DNA of 33,554 bases from Arthrobacter celericrescens (GTDB lineage: Bacteria; Actinomycetota; Actinomycetes; Actinomycetales; Micrococcaceae), in contig NZ_QYLP01000027.1 in assembly GCF_003614925.1 (NCBI RefSeq), positions 1 through 33,554 of the forward strand. The letters run 5' to 3'. The notes beneath the pieces were generated by a model that made no database searches, was not told the DNA's origin, and worked only from the letters and a program-made list of their open reading frames with translations. Both the position numbers and the translations under genes were made by a program. Shown here piece by piece: positions 8,552 through 16,230 of this stretch (positions within the stretch are counted from its first letter, which is position 1; the number at the start of each line of letters is the position of its first letter).

Positions 8552-9304
8552 CGGCGGCTTCTGGCGGCGGCGCTCGAAGAAGGCCTTGAGGGCGCCCGGT
8601 TCGGGGCGGACCGGAACGATGTCCCGTACGACGGCGAGTGCGGCCCCGGTGCTGCCGAGCCGGAGCAGTTCCTCCAGCAGCACCAGAGTGGGCGGCATAA
8701 GCTTGAGCGCCCCCGCGGCTTCGCCCTCGAGGATCGCGCGCACCGGCATCCACAGCGACTGCCAGGCCTCGGTGGTCTGGTGCCGTGCCTCGTCCTCCGG
8801 CGCGGGCGCGGCCAGGTAGAAGTAGGTGTCGAAGCGCTTGGGCTGGTCCTCCGGGGTGACCCAGTTGGCCCACGGCCGCAGCAGGCCGGCGTCGAGCACC
8901 AAGCCCGCTTCCTCTTCGACTTCGCGCAGGGCCGCGGCAAGGACCCGGCCCGCGTTGTGCCGCGCGGTGCCGGCGTCGTCGGCGCCGATGCTGCAGCGGC
9001 GCCAGGCCTGCGTGTGCTGCCGTGCGATATCGTCCGCGAACGCCCAGCCGCTGCCATCGACGGCGTCCACCCGGCCACCGGGGAACACCACCATTCCGGC
9101 CGCGAAGTCCATGGTGGACACCCGGTGCTGGACGAAGACTTCCGGGCCGTCGGCGCCGTCCCGCAGCAGGACCACGCTCGCGGCAAGCCGGGCCTCGGGC
9201 ACTGCGGGAACACCGTCGGGGGCCTCCCCGGGCGCGGCTGAAGGCGCGGTGGCGTGCCCATTGCCGGGGGCCGGGGCCTCTCCGGGCCCGCTGCTTTCGG
9301 CCAT
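8537..9304 (-). CDS. Nudix hydrolase
   Basis: This 255-residue soluble enzyme probably hydrolyses a nucleoside-diphosphate-linked compound or a related coenzyme ester. The Nudix core starts at about residue 40 after a disordered alanine/proline/glycine-rich leader. FPGGRVD at 74-80 is the substrate-loop glycine pair, and REVEEEAGL at 127-135 matches the metal-binding REUXEEXGU half of the Nudix box. The usual upstream half is stretched by an insertion of about 35 residues, as in the NUDT19-like/coenzyme A-type group, so a CoA or CoA-ester substrate is possible but unproven. The last codons and stop lie inside a palindromic repeat. An element of the 91-bp inverted-repeat family starts 30 bases upstream of the ATG. 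Substrate is not determinable here. Confidence 0.85.
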   Translation of the reverse strand: MAESSGPGEAPAPGNGHATAPSAAPGEAPDGVPAVPEARLAASVVLLRDGADGPEVFVQHRVSTMDFAAGMVVFPGGRVDAVDGSGWAFADDIARQHTQAWRRCSIGADDAGTARHNAGRVLAAALREVEEEAGLVLDAGLLRPWANWVTPEDQPKRFDTYFYLAAPAPEDEARHQTTEAWQSLWMPVRAILEGEAAGALKLMPPTLVLLEELLRLGSTGAALAVVRDIVPVRPEPGALKAFFERRRQKPPSTAP

Positions 9305-9334
9305 GAACGCTCCTTTGCTCGTGCTGCGCGCGAC

Positions 9335-9425
9335 GATTCTGCCGGATCACACCTGCAGTCACTCCACCGTACCCGCGCTGTGGCGGGCCAGGGTCCGGCG
9401 GGGCCCGGGGTGATCCAGCAGAATG
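9335..9425. repeat. Inverted-repeat element, copy A (91 bp)
   Basis: The left arm GATTCTGCCGGATCAC (9335-9350) and right arm GTGATCCAGCAGAATG (9410-9425) are inverted copies with 14 of 16 positions complementary, separated by 59 bases. Two other elements with the same arms and a 59-60 base interior occur at 20431-20526 and 21429-21518. The interior shares no obvious sequence with the other copies. Two short inner hairpins can be drawn (CCCGC/GCGGG and CCGG/CCGG), but in such GC-rich sequence they could arise by chance. It lies between the Nudix gene and the TPP riboswitch. Confidence 0.8.
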
Positions 9426-9491
9426 TGCACGGACCGAAGCAATGTGACCGCCCGCCCCACAACCGAAGGACGCCCCGCAAGCCCCGAGGTG

Positions 9492-9497
9492 TAAACT
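9492..9497 (+). promoter_or_regulatory. Candidate -10 box upstream of the TPP riboswitch
   Basis: TAAACT fits the TANNNT pattern of actinobacterial -10 boxes. It would start transcription about 30 bases before the riboswitch aptamer. No convincing -35 hexamer is visible, so this is a weak candidate chosen partly by position. Confidence 0.3.
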
Positions 9498-9526
9498 GGA
9501 GCACGCCCAAAAGGGCAATTGATAAC

Positions 9527-9641
9527 GACAGGGGAGCGCCGCCGTCGGGCTGCAGCAGCAGAACGAAGGAAGGGCGCTGAGAGTGCGGAACACCGCAGAC
9601 CCTCGAACCTGATCCGGTTAGTACCGGCGCAAGGGAGTCGA
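9527..9641 (+). promoter_or_regulatory. TPP (THI-box) riboswitch aptamer
   Basis: The conserved blocks of the thiamine pyrophosphate riboswitch are present in order. GGGGAGCGCC lies at 9531-9540, and CTGAGA at 9577-9582 (the thi-box pyrimidine-binding segment). GAACCTGATCCGGTTAGTACC follows around 9605-9625, with GCAAGGGA at 9629-9636 closing the stem. The variable arm between the first and second blocks is of normal length. The aptamer lies upstream of an ECF-type thiamine/HMP transporter, which is its expected target, so high TPP should switch the operon off. Confidence 0.95.
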
Positions 9642-9691
9642 GTTCTCAGAGTGACCGGTGGCCGGGAAACAAGGGCCGGGCAACACTTTCC

Positions 9692-9710
9692 CCTCCTGTT
9701 CCTCAGGAGG
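9692..9710 (+). promoter_or_regulatory. RBS-masking hairpin (likely riboswitch expression platform)
   Basis: CCTCCTG (9692-9698) is perfectly complementary to CAGGAGG (9704-9710) across a 5-base loop. The 3' arm is the Shine-Dalgarno sequence, ending 5 bases before the ATG at 9716. Just upstream, GGGAAA (9664-9669) can pair with TTTCCC (9687-9692), which overlaps the start of the masking arm by one base and could compete with it. This suggests control of translation initiation rather than transcription termination. The switching mechanism is inference. Confidence 0.7.
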
Positions 9711-9715
9711 ACACA

Positions 9716-10345
9716 ATGACTGGTATTTCTTCGACGCCGGCTTCCAGTAAGACCGGCTACAGCTGGCGCGTGGTGGACATCGTGGTGGCGGCCCTGATCG
9801 CCGTCGCCGGCGGCGTGATCTTCTGGGCCTGGTCCCAGGGTGCCACCCTGATCACCCCGGCTACCGCGGCCTACCCGCCCCTGTCCGGCCTCTACGCCGG
9901 CGGCTGGATGATCCCGGCCGTGCTTGGCATGCTCATCATCCGCAAGCCGGGCGCCGCGCTCTTCTGCGAAACCGTGGCCGCCACCGGCGAGCTGATCATG
10001 GGTTCCCAGTACGGCACCACCGTGCTGATCTCCGGCGTGCTCCAGGGCCTCGGCGCTGAACTGGTGTTCGCTGCATTCAGGTACAAGAAGTTCAACCTGC
10101 CCGTGGCGCTGCTGGCCGGTGCGGGCTCGGGCCTGTTCTGCGGCCTGAACGACTCCTTCGCTCCGTGGGGCTGGAACATTGCCTACGGCGCCGGTGACAA
10201 GCTCGCCTACATCGTGTTCTGCGCCATCTCCGGTGCGGTCATTGCAGGTGCCCTGTCCTGGATCGCCACCCGCGGCCTGGCCAAGACCGGCGTGCTGAGT
10301 TCCTTCGCCTCGCGCAAGGCTGCCAGCGAGCCCGTCTTCTCCTGA
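9716..10345 (+). CDS. ykoE: ECF transporter S component, YkoE-like (thiamine/HMP uptake)
   Basis: This 209-residue membrane protein is the likely substrate-binding subunit of an energy-coupling-factor transporter. It has about six hydrophobic segments. Family features include WSQGATLITPATAAYPPLSGLYAGGWMIPAVLG (about residues 44-76) and the FCETVAATGELIMGSQYG region (about 84-101) with GPG-like glycine turns. YkoE proteins take up thiamine or its pyrimidine precursor HMP. The upstream TPP riboswitch directly supports that substrate class. The gene is followed immediately by its ATPase subunit (TGATG overlap) and the EcfT subunit. The start is fixed by an AGGAGG at 9705-9710. Whether thiamine or HMP is preferred cannot be read from the sequence. 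Confidence 0.93.
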   Translation: MTGISSTPASSKTGYSWRVVDIVVAALIAVAGGVIFWAWSQGATLITPATAAYPPLSGLYAGGWMIPAVLGMLIIRKPGAALFCETVAATGELIMGSQYGTTVLISGVLQGLGAELVFAAFRYKKFNLPVALLAGAGSGLFCGLNDSFAPWGWNIAYGAGDKLAYIVFCAISGAVIAGALSWIATRGLAKTGVLSSFASRKAASEPVFS

Positions 10346-11874
10346 TGCCTGAGGCTCCCACAGCCGTCCGCCCCGCCGCCGTCTCCGCCCAAGGCTGGGG
10401 CTGGCGGCATGCGGGCCGTAGCACCCAAGCCGTGCACGGCCTGGACCTGGCGATCCGGCCCGGTGAGCGTGTGCTCCTCCTCGGCCCCTCCGGTGCCGGG
10501 AAGTCCACGCTGCTGCACGCCCTGGCCGGGGTCCTCGGCGACGAGGACGACGACGCCGATGAAACCGGCTCGCTGCTGATCGACGGCGCGGCTCCGCGCG
10601 CCCAGCGCGGCCGGGCGGGCCTCATGCAGCAGGACCCGGAGACCCAGGTGGTCCTCTCGCGCCTCGGCGACGACGTCGCCTTCGGTGCCGAGAACCTGGC
10701 CGTGCCGCCCGGCGACATCTGGGCGCGCGTGCACGAGGCAATCGACGACGTCGGGCTGGCCGGCTTCCCGCTGGACCACCCGACGTCGGCCCTCTCCGGA
10801 GGGCAAAAGCAGCGCCTGGCGCTCGCCGGCATCCTGGCGATGCGGCCCGGGCTGATCCTGCTGGATGAACCGACCGCGAACCTGGACCCGGCCGGCGTGC
10901 TGGAGGTGCGGGACGCCGTCGGGCGCTGCCTGGACAAGACCGGCGCCACGCTGGTGGTCGTGGAGCACCGGGTTTCCGTGTGGAAAGACCTCGTGGACCG
11001 GATCGTCGTGCTGCAGCCGGGAAGCTCCTCCGAGCCCGCGGTCCTGCTGGATGGCCCGCCGGACACGGTATTGGAGCAGGCCCGCGGCATGCTGGCCGCC
11101 GCCGGTGTGTGGGTGCCGGGCTACGTGCCGGCGACGCGCGCACGGGTGGGGACGGCCAGCGGGGAGCTCCTCCTCAGCGCCGCCGATCTTGCTGTTTCCC
11201 GGGAGCGGCCGCGTCGCCGGGGCTTCAAGACCATTCCGCCGGTCCCGGCGCAGTCCGGCCTCGGCGCCGACGTCGTCGCCGGGCACGCCCTGACCATCAC
11301 CGGTCCCAACGGCGCGGGCAAGTCCACCTTCGCGCTGACCCTCGCCGGGCTGCTGGCGCCGGTCGCGGGGACGGTGAGTGCCGGCGTCGGGCTGGCCGAT
11401 GGAGCCGGAAGCGATCCGTACGCGTGGAAGGCCCAGCAGCTGATTTCCCGGATCGGGACCGTATTCCAGGAGCCCGAGCACCAGTTCGTCACGGGCCGGG
11501 TGCTGGACGAGCTCATGTTCGGGCCCCGGCACCTGGGGCACGGCGAGGAGCGCGTGGACGAACTGCTCGAGCGCCTGCGCCTGACGCACCTGGTGGATGC
11601 CAACCCGTACACGCTCTCCGGCGGCGAGAAGCGCAGGCTGTCCGTGGCCACGGTGCTGGCGGCGAGCCCCAAGGTTCTGGTGCTGGACGAGCCAACCTTC
11701 GGCCAGGACGCCAACACCTGGGCCGAACTCGCGTCCTTCCTGTCCGAACTGCTCGACGCCGGAACCGCCGTGGTCTCCGTGACGCACGACCAGGAATTCA
11801 GTGCGGTCCTCGGCGGCACCGAACTGCGGCTCGACTCCGCAGCCGCCGCCTACACGGAAGCGGGTGCCGCATGA
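10345..11874 (+). CDS. ykoD: ECF transporter ATPase, two ABC domains fused (YkoD-like)
   Basis: This 509-residue protein carries two complete ABC ATPase domains and supplies the energy for the YkoE-like transporter. Domain 1 has Walker A GPSGAGKST (about 47-55), signature LSGGQKQ (from 151) and Walker B LILLDEPT (about 170). Domain 2 has Walker A GPNGAGKST (from 320), signature LSGGEKR (from 424) and Walker B VLVLDEPT (about 445). All catalytic motifs look intact in both halves. Other ECF systems use separate EcfA1 and EcfA2 chains; here they are one polypeptide, as in YkoD. The gene overlaps ykoE by one base and the next gene by four. Confidence 0.93.
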   Translation: MPEAPTAVRPAAVSAQGWGWRHAGRSTQAVHGLDLAIRPGERVLLLGPSGAGKSTLLHALAGVLGDEDDDADETGSLLIDGAAPRAQRGRAGLMQQDPETQVVLSRLGDDVAFGAENLAVPPGDIWARVHEAIDDVGLAGFPLDHPTSALSGGQKQRLALAGILAMRPGLILLDEPTANLDPAGVLEVRDAVGRCLDKTGATLVVVEHRVSVWKDLVDRIVVLQPGSSSEPAVLLDGPPDTVLEQARGMLAAAGVWVPGYVPATRARVGTASGELLLSAADLAVSRERPRRRGFKTIPPVPAQSGLGADVVAGHALTITGPNGAGKSTFALTLAGLLAPVAGTVSAGVGLADGAGSDPYAWKAQQLISRIGTVFQEPEHQFVTGRVLDELMFGPRHLGHGEERVDELLERLRLTHLVDANPYTLSGGEKRRLSVATVLAASPKVLVLDEPTFGQDANTWAELASFLSELLDAGTAVVSVTHDQEFSAVLGGTELRLDSAAAAYTEAGAA

Positions 11875-12662
11875 GGGAAGCCATGAGCCTGCACGGCACC
11901 CACGCCCTCCTCACCCGGGCCAACCCGCTGGCGAAATTCGTGGCCGTCTTCGCGATCACCCTGGTGCTGGCCCTGTCCATCGACTGGGTGTCCGCGTCCA
12001 CCGCCCTGCTCGCCGAGTTCGCCCTGTTCCCGCTGGCCGGCTTGACCCTTCGCCTGCTGTGGCAGCGCGGCTGGCCGCTGATCCTCGCGGCCGCCCTGGG
12101 GGGCTGGAGCACCGCGATCCTGTCGGCGGACAGCGGAAAAACACTGCTCGACGTCGGCATCTGGTCCATGAGCGAAGGCTCGCTTGAGACGGGGCTGGGG
12201 TTCATGTTGCGCGGCCTGGCGATCGCCCTGCCGGCGATCCTGCTGATGAGCTGCACCGACCCGACCGACCTTGCCGACGCCTTGGCGCAAAAGGCGAAGC
12301 TCCCGCACCGCTTCGTGCTGGGGACCCTGGCCGCGATGCGCCTGGTGGGGCTCATGGCCGAGGAATGGCAGACCATCGGCATGGCCCGCCGTGCCCGCGG
12401 CGTCGGCTCGCACGGCAGCCCCCTGCAGCGGCTCCGGGCAACCCTGGGCCAGAGCTTCGGCCTGCTGGTCCAGGCCGTGCGCCGGGCCTCGAGGCTCGCT
12501 GTGACGATGGAGGCGCGGGGCTTCGGCGGCTCCGAGCGGAGCTGGGCGCGGGAATCGACGTACTCGCTGCTGGACGTATGGGTGCTGCTGGGCGGGGTGG
12601 TCATCTCTGCCGGGGCCGTGCTGGCAGCCATCGCGGGCGGGACCTGGAACTTCGTCTTCTAG
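11871..12662 (+). CDS. ykoC: ECF transporter transmembrane subunit EcfT (YkoC-like)
   Basis: This 263-residue protein is the coupling transmembrane subunit linking the S component to the ATPase. It has several hydrophobic helices (FVAVFAITLVLALSI, LLAEFALFPLAGLTLRLL and the C-terminal VWVLLGGVVISAGAVLAAI). The coupling-helix signature of EcfT, two alanine/arginine/glycine motifs, appears as ARRARGVG (about 171-178) and MEARGFGG (about 211-218). The ATG at 11871 forms an ATGA overlap with the ATPase gene; a second in-frame ATG at 11883 is possible. It closes the TPP-controlled operon and converges on the acyltransferase gene 19 bases later. Confidence 0.92.
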   Translation: MREAMSLHGTHALLTRANPLAKFVAVFAITLVLALSIDWVSASTALLAEFALFPLAGLTLRLLWQRGWPLILAAALGGWSTAILSADSGKTLLDVGIWSMSEGSLETGLGFMLRGLAIALPAILLMSCTDPTDLADALAQKAKLPHRFVLGTLAAMRLVGLMAEEWQTIGMARRARGVGSHGSPLQRLRATLGQSFGLLVQAVRRASRLAVTMEARGFGGSERSWARESTYSLLDVWVLLGGVVISAGAVLAAIAGGTWNFVF

Positions 12663-12694
12663 GCCGGTGTATTCGGCGGGCCTACACCACCGGC
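12663..12694. terminator. Possible bidirectional hairpin between convergent genes
   Basis: GGTGTA (12666-12671) and TACACC (12683-12688) form a perfect 6-bp stem with an 11-base loop. The stem can be extended by GCC/GGC-type pairs if a 3-base bulge is allowed. It lies between the ends of the EcfT and acyltransferase genes and overlaps the latter's stop codon. There is no T-run on either strand, so termination is only suggested. Confidence 0.35.
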
Positions 12695-13272
12695 GCCTTC
12701 TCGAACCGCTCCCGCGTCAGGAATGCCAGCTGTGCCTCTTTCTCGGCCAGCTGGATCTTCGGCCCCAGCTCGAAGCAGGTGGTCCTGAGCCGGCGGATCG
12801 CCTTGCTGTTGCGGGCGTCCGGCTCCACAATGATCCGGTCGATCGCCGGATCCGCGAACAGGTACCGGATCAGCACGCTCACCAGCCGGGGCGTGAAGTG
12901 CGGAACGGGCTGCGACGCGGGAGCCAGGAGTAGGTGCATGCCGGCGTCCTCGGCCCGGGCCGGGTAGGCCTCGCTGACCGGATCGTGCAGCGGCTCGTAG
13001 CTCTGGAACAGGGCCACGGGCTGCTCGTCCAAGAGCGCCAGGAACGCGTGGTGTGTCTCCAGCGAGTCCAGGAACTGGTAGATCTCCAATACCTCCTCGC
13101 GGCTGTGCTCAAGCATGCCCCAGAACCGGGCGCGCTCTTCGCGGACCCAGCCGTAGACCAGTTCGAGGTCCTCCTCGGGGCGCAGCGGGACGATCCGTAC
13201 CGCTCCCCAGGGGTGCTCCTCGCTGTGGACGGCCTCCCGGAGGCTGTAGCCAGCGGATGCGGTGGTGTTCAT
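12682..13272 (-). CDS. GNAT acyltransferase, siderophore type (IucB/DesC/MbtK-like)
   Basis: This 196-residue protein matches the siderophore-type acyl-CoA N-acyltransferases that form the amide of hydroxamate siderophores. Seen in the sequence are an RPEEDLELVYGWVREERARFWGM N-terminal block (about 30-52), a FLALLDEQPVALFQSYEP strand pair (about 80-97) and the substrate-loop segment DAGMHLLLAP (about 111-120). The acetyl-CoA region IDRIIVEPDARNSKAIRRL (about 151-169) follows, then LGPKIQLAEKEAQLAFL. Its start overlaps the upstream acylase gene by four bases, so the pair is co-translated and shares the iron box upstream. No desA/B/D-like biosynthetic genes are present in the window, so it is separated from any complete siderophore pathway seen here. 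Its acyl donor and acceptor are unknown. Confidence 0.85.
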   Translation of the reverse strand: MNTTASAGYSLREAVHSEEHPWGAVRIVPLRPEEDLELVYGWVREERARFWGMLEHSREEVLEIYQFLDSLETHHAFLALLDEQPVALFQSYEPLHDPVSEAYPARAEDAGMHLLLAPASQPVPHFTPRLVSVLIRYLFADPAIDRIIVEPDARNSKAIRRLRTTCFELGPKIQLAEKEAQLAFLTRERFEKAPVV

Positions 13273-15488
13273 TGGGTCCTTCCCAAGAGGTTGGCGGTGT
13301 GTGCTTCGGGGACGAGCTTGTCCCAGCCGGTCTCGATCGGCGCGAGTTCCCCGGCGGCCCACAGCGGGAGCTGGTCCGCGAAGTGCGAGTCCCCGGGTGT
13401 CCCGGAGGCGCCGAAGGGCACGATCCACCGGCTGTTGCGCCGGTCCGACAGGTCCCAGACGTAGCGCGCCACGGAGCCGCGGAAGCTGCGGTCCTCGACG
13501 CCGGGGAGGCTTTCCGTGGACAGGACGCAGTTGGTGTCGCCGGACAGCGGCGTGACCGGGAAGTCTGCGATGCCGCCGGGCAGTTCGTGCACGGGCAGCA
13601 GCGTGTGCCTGGCGCCCCAGGCCGCGCCCGGCAGCCCCGCTGCTTCCTCCAGGGCGGCCGCCGCCTCGGCGGGGAGGTCGATCCCCAGTTCCGCTCCGCG
13701 TGCCAGCAGGGTCTCGACGGCGAAACCCACCCGGGAGGCGACGGACAACCAAGGCCCGAACAAGGGGGAGTATCCGTGCGGTGCTGCTAACGGCGCCAGC
13801 GCCGGGTGTGCGGCGAGGCGCCGGACCAGGGCCGAGCGCCACGCCGCGAAGGCACCCGCGCCGGTACTGTCCGCATCCATTCGGCCATCCCAGGCGAGGA
13901 TCCGGGCCCGCAGCCGCGAGGCGGCGGACTCCGCAGCGGAAGCCGGCTTTGCGACGGAAGCCGGCCCGCCGCCGTCGGGCACTTTCAGCGACTCCAGCAG
14001 CGCACGGAACGGCGGGAGCGAGCCCAGCAGGGTGTCCGCATGGATCGCCTGCATGTCGTGCACATCCTGGGGCGCGGAGACGTCGAGCAGTTCGGTGATT
14101 CTCCGCGCGCGGTGGGCCGGGGCGAACTCCATGCCCACGCGGTTCGCGTCGCCGGTGCCGCAGCCGGCCGCGGCGCGGTCGTTGGCGCTGACGGCGAAGC
14201 CGGAAATGTCGCGGCTGGGCAGGACCACGTGGCCGTCCCACTGGTGCCCGGCGGACCAGGCGGGGACCGGCAGCTTGCGGTTCTCCGGGCTGCGCTGCGG
14301 GACGACGCCGGCCAGGAAGTGCCGCACGCCGCCCGACGTGTCCGCGGCCACCACGCTGTTGACCGGTTCCACCCAGGCGGAAAGCGCGGCTTCCACTTGG
14401 CCGACGGTGCTGCTGCGCAGCAGGGGCAGGAGGGCCTCGAAGCCGAGCCGGGCTTCCGCGCGGGCCGGGATCCGCAGGCTGAGCACCCGCTCCACGCCGC
14501 CGTCGGACGCGCCGGGCACCCCGGTGCCGGGCACGGTCGCGATCACCGGACCGCGTGCGGTCTCCAGGACCTCGACTTCCTCGGCGGCGCCGCCGAGGAC
14601 CCGGATGGTCTCGTGGCGGACATGGACGGGCTCCCAGCCATGTGGCCCGCGCGCCTCGACAGTGCCGGGAACGGCGGCACCATCGGGAGCACCGCCGTCG
14701 GGAGTCCTGCGCAGCTCCTCGACATATAGGTCCTGGTAGTCCGCCATCGCGTTGGTGATGGCCCACGCAGCCTTGCCGTTGTGGCCGAAGTGCGGCAGGC
14801 CGGGCACCCCCGGGAAGGCGAGGCCGACGGCGTCGAACTCCGGGCACGCGAGCCGCACCTGCTGGTATACGCCGGGCAGTTCGAGGAGGCGGTGCGGGTC
14901 GCCCGCGATCAGGGGCGAGCCCGAAACCGTCCGCGAACCGTGAACCGCCCAGGCGTTGCTGCCGGACCACACGGGCGCCTCGATACTGAAGAGCTCCACG
15001 GCCTCGGGCCCGAGGGTCGCGGCCACATGGGCGCGGAACAGCTTGTTGGGGAAGGTGGAGAACAGGATGTGCTGGACCAGGAAGACGCCCATCGGGGTCC
15101 ACGGGTTCCACGGTTCCGGCTGCGTGCCCGCGGAGTCGAATTCGGCGCCGCCGCGCAGCCCGTCGTCGAGCGCGCTGTTGACGCCGTCAACGTAGCTTTC
15201 GCACCAGAGCCGGGTGCCGGCGTCGAGCGCTTCGAAGCAGCGGCGGGCGGTGTGGTCCAGCCGGGCCTGCCGCGCGAAGCGGTCCCAGTGCAGTCCTTCC
15301 GCGCCGAAGACTTCTGCGGTGCGGCCTTCGGAGCGGCGGCGCTCGAGCTCGATCTGCCAGGAACGGTCAGTTGCCGCATTGCGGCCCTGCAGGAACGAGA
15401 GCTCGCCGGCGGTCGCGGCCCACAGGTGGGGAATGCCCCAGCGGTCGCGGAAGACCGCGGGGCCGTCGGCAGGACGTGGAGAAGTCAT
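13269..15488 (-). CDS. Penicillin acylase family Ntn hydrolase
   Basis: This 739-residue protein belongs to the S45 penicillin-acylase family of self-processing amidohydrolases. The family opening RDRWGIPHLWA is at residues 14-24. Autoprocessing should occur at VWSG|SNAW, making Ser177 the nucleophile at the N-terminus of the beta chain. Downstream, SGSPLIAGDPH and the SANDRA segment match active-site blocks of the family. No signal peptide is visible and the domain begins almost at residue 1, so unlike exported relatives such as PvdQ it is predicted to be cytoplasmic. An iron box lies 14 bases upstream, and the next gene is a siderophore-type acyltransferase. This suggests an amide substrate linked to siderophores, but the substrate is not proven. 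Confidence 0.88.
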   Translation of the reverse strand: MTSPRPADGPAVFRDRWGIPHLWAATAGELSFLQGRNAATDRSWQIELERRRSEGRTAEVFGAEGLHWDRFARQARLDHTARRCFEALDAGTRLWCESYVDGVNSALDDGLRGGAEFDSAGTQPEPWNPWTPMGVFLVQHILFSTFPNKLFRAHVAATLGPEAVELFSIEAPVWSGSNAWAVHGSRTVSGSPLIAGDPHRLLELPGVYQQVRLACPEFDAVGLAFPGVPGLPHFGHNGKAAWAITNAMADYQDLYVEELRRTPDGGAPDGAAVPGTVEARGPHGWEPVHVRHETIRVLGGAAEEVEVLETARGPVIATVPGTGVPGASDGGVERVLSLRIPARAEARLGFEALLPLLRSSTVGQVEAALSAWVEPVNSVVAADTSGGVRHFLAGVVPQRSPENRKLPVPAWSAGHQWDGHVVLPSRDISGFAVSANDRAAAGCGTGDANRVGMEFAPAHRARRITELLDVSAPQDVHDMQAIHADTLLGSLPPFRALLESLKVPDGGGPASVAKPASAAESAASRLRARILAWDGRMDADSTGAGAFAAWRSALVRRLAAHPALAPLAAPHGYSPLFGPWLSVASRVGFAVETLLARGAELGIDLPAEAAAALEEAAGLPGAAWGARHTLLPVHELPGGIADFPVTPLSGDTNCVLSTESLPGVEDRSFRGSVARYVWDLSDRRNSRWIVPFGASGTPGDSHFADQLPLWAAGELAPIETGWDKLVPEAHTANLLGRTQ

Positions 15489-15501
15489 GGAATCCGATTT
15501 C

Positions 15502-15520
15502 TTAGCTTAGGCTTACCTAA
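15502..15520 (-). promoter_or_regulatory. DtxR/IdeR iron box
   Basis: TTAGCTTAGGCTTACCTAA matches the 19-base DtxR/IdeR consensus TTAGGTTAGGCTAACCTAA at 17 of 19 positions and keeps the dyad. It ends 14 bases before the acylase start codon and so should repress the acylase-acyltransferase operon when iron is plentiful. It lies in the 145-base gap shared with the divergent sigma-factor gene, which starts 114 bases away. Confidence 0.88.
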
Positions 15521-15633
15521 GCTCACGATAGGGGCCAGTGTGCGTGTGTGCCAAACCCGGGCCTCTTCGTGACGTTTGTGGGGCAGACTGAAATTTCCGT
15601 GAACCTTTTCTCCGGGATCGGGCAATACAGGAT

Positions 15634-16230
15634 GTGAACACAGACAGAGACATCATCAGGCGGTCGCGGGACAGACCCGCCGAGTTCGCCGCGCTCTACG
15701 ACCGGCACGCCTCGGTCATCTACCGGTATGCGGCCCGGCGCGCCGGTGATTTCGTGGCCGACGACGTCACTTCGGAGACCTTCCTTGTCGCGTTTGAGTG
15801 CCTGGATTCCTTCGACGAGCGCCGGGAAGACGCGCGGCCCTGGCTGTTCGGCATCGCCACCAACCTGCTCCGCCGGCACCACCGTGCCGAAGCCCGATTG
15901 CTGAAGGCCGCGGCGCGCTCCGCACCGCGGGAAGCCGGCGCGGACAGCACCGAGGGCATCGCGGCGCAGGTGGACGCCGCGGCGGCCATGGCCAAGCTGG
16001 CGAAGTGCCTCAAGGCCATGCCGGCCATCGACCGCGACACCCTGCTCCTCTACGCCTGGGCGGACCTCAGCTACGAGGGCATCGCCGACGCCATGGGCGT
16101 CCCCGTCGGGACCGTGCGATCACGCCTGAACCGTGCCCGACGCATCCTCCGCACCGGCCTGGGGCCGGAACCACTCGACGAAACGGAAAACGAACATGGA
16201 CGACTTGCAGCTGCTCCGCGGGATGCGTAG
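15634..16230 (+). CDS. ECF-type RNA polymerase sigma factor
   Basis: This 198-residue sigma-70 family protein has the two-domain ECF layout. Region 2 spans about residues 12-88, with the core-binding and -10-reading block FVADDVTSETFLVAFECL and the RPWLFGIATNLLRRHHR end. Region 4 spans about 120-178, with LSYEGIADAMGVPVGTVRSRLNRARRIL as the -35-binding helix-turn-helix. The GTG start at 15634 is not preceded by a clear ribosome-binding site, so the message may be leaderless or the start slightly different. TGAACC at 15600-15605 could be part of an autoregulated ECF -35 element. The 3' end overlaps the next gene by 35 bases. The target promoters are unknown. Confidence 0.92.
   Translation: MNTDRDIIRRSRDRPAEFAALYDRHASVIYRYAARRAGDFVADDVTSETFLVAFECLDSFDERREDARPWLFGIATNLLRRHHRAEARLLKAAARSAPREAGADSTEGIAAQVDAAAAMAKLAKCLKAMPAIDRDTLLLYAWADLSYEGIADAMGVPVGTVRSRLNRARRILRTGLGPEPLDETENEHGRLAAAPRDA

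Noticed and set aside
10980..12662. Long + frame ending in the EcfT subunit
   Set aside because: The first part is an out-of-frame reading of the ATPase gene; the real EcfT begins at 11871 with an ATGA overlap.
12682..15111. Single long minus-strand frame joining acylase antisense-frame sequence to the acyltransferase
   Set aside because: Only the last 196 residues, from the ATG at 13272, are protein-like; the rest is the acylase gene read in the wrong frame.
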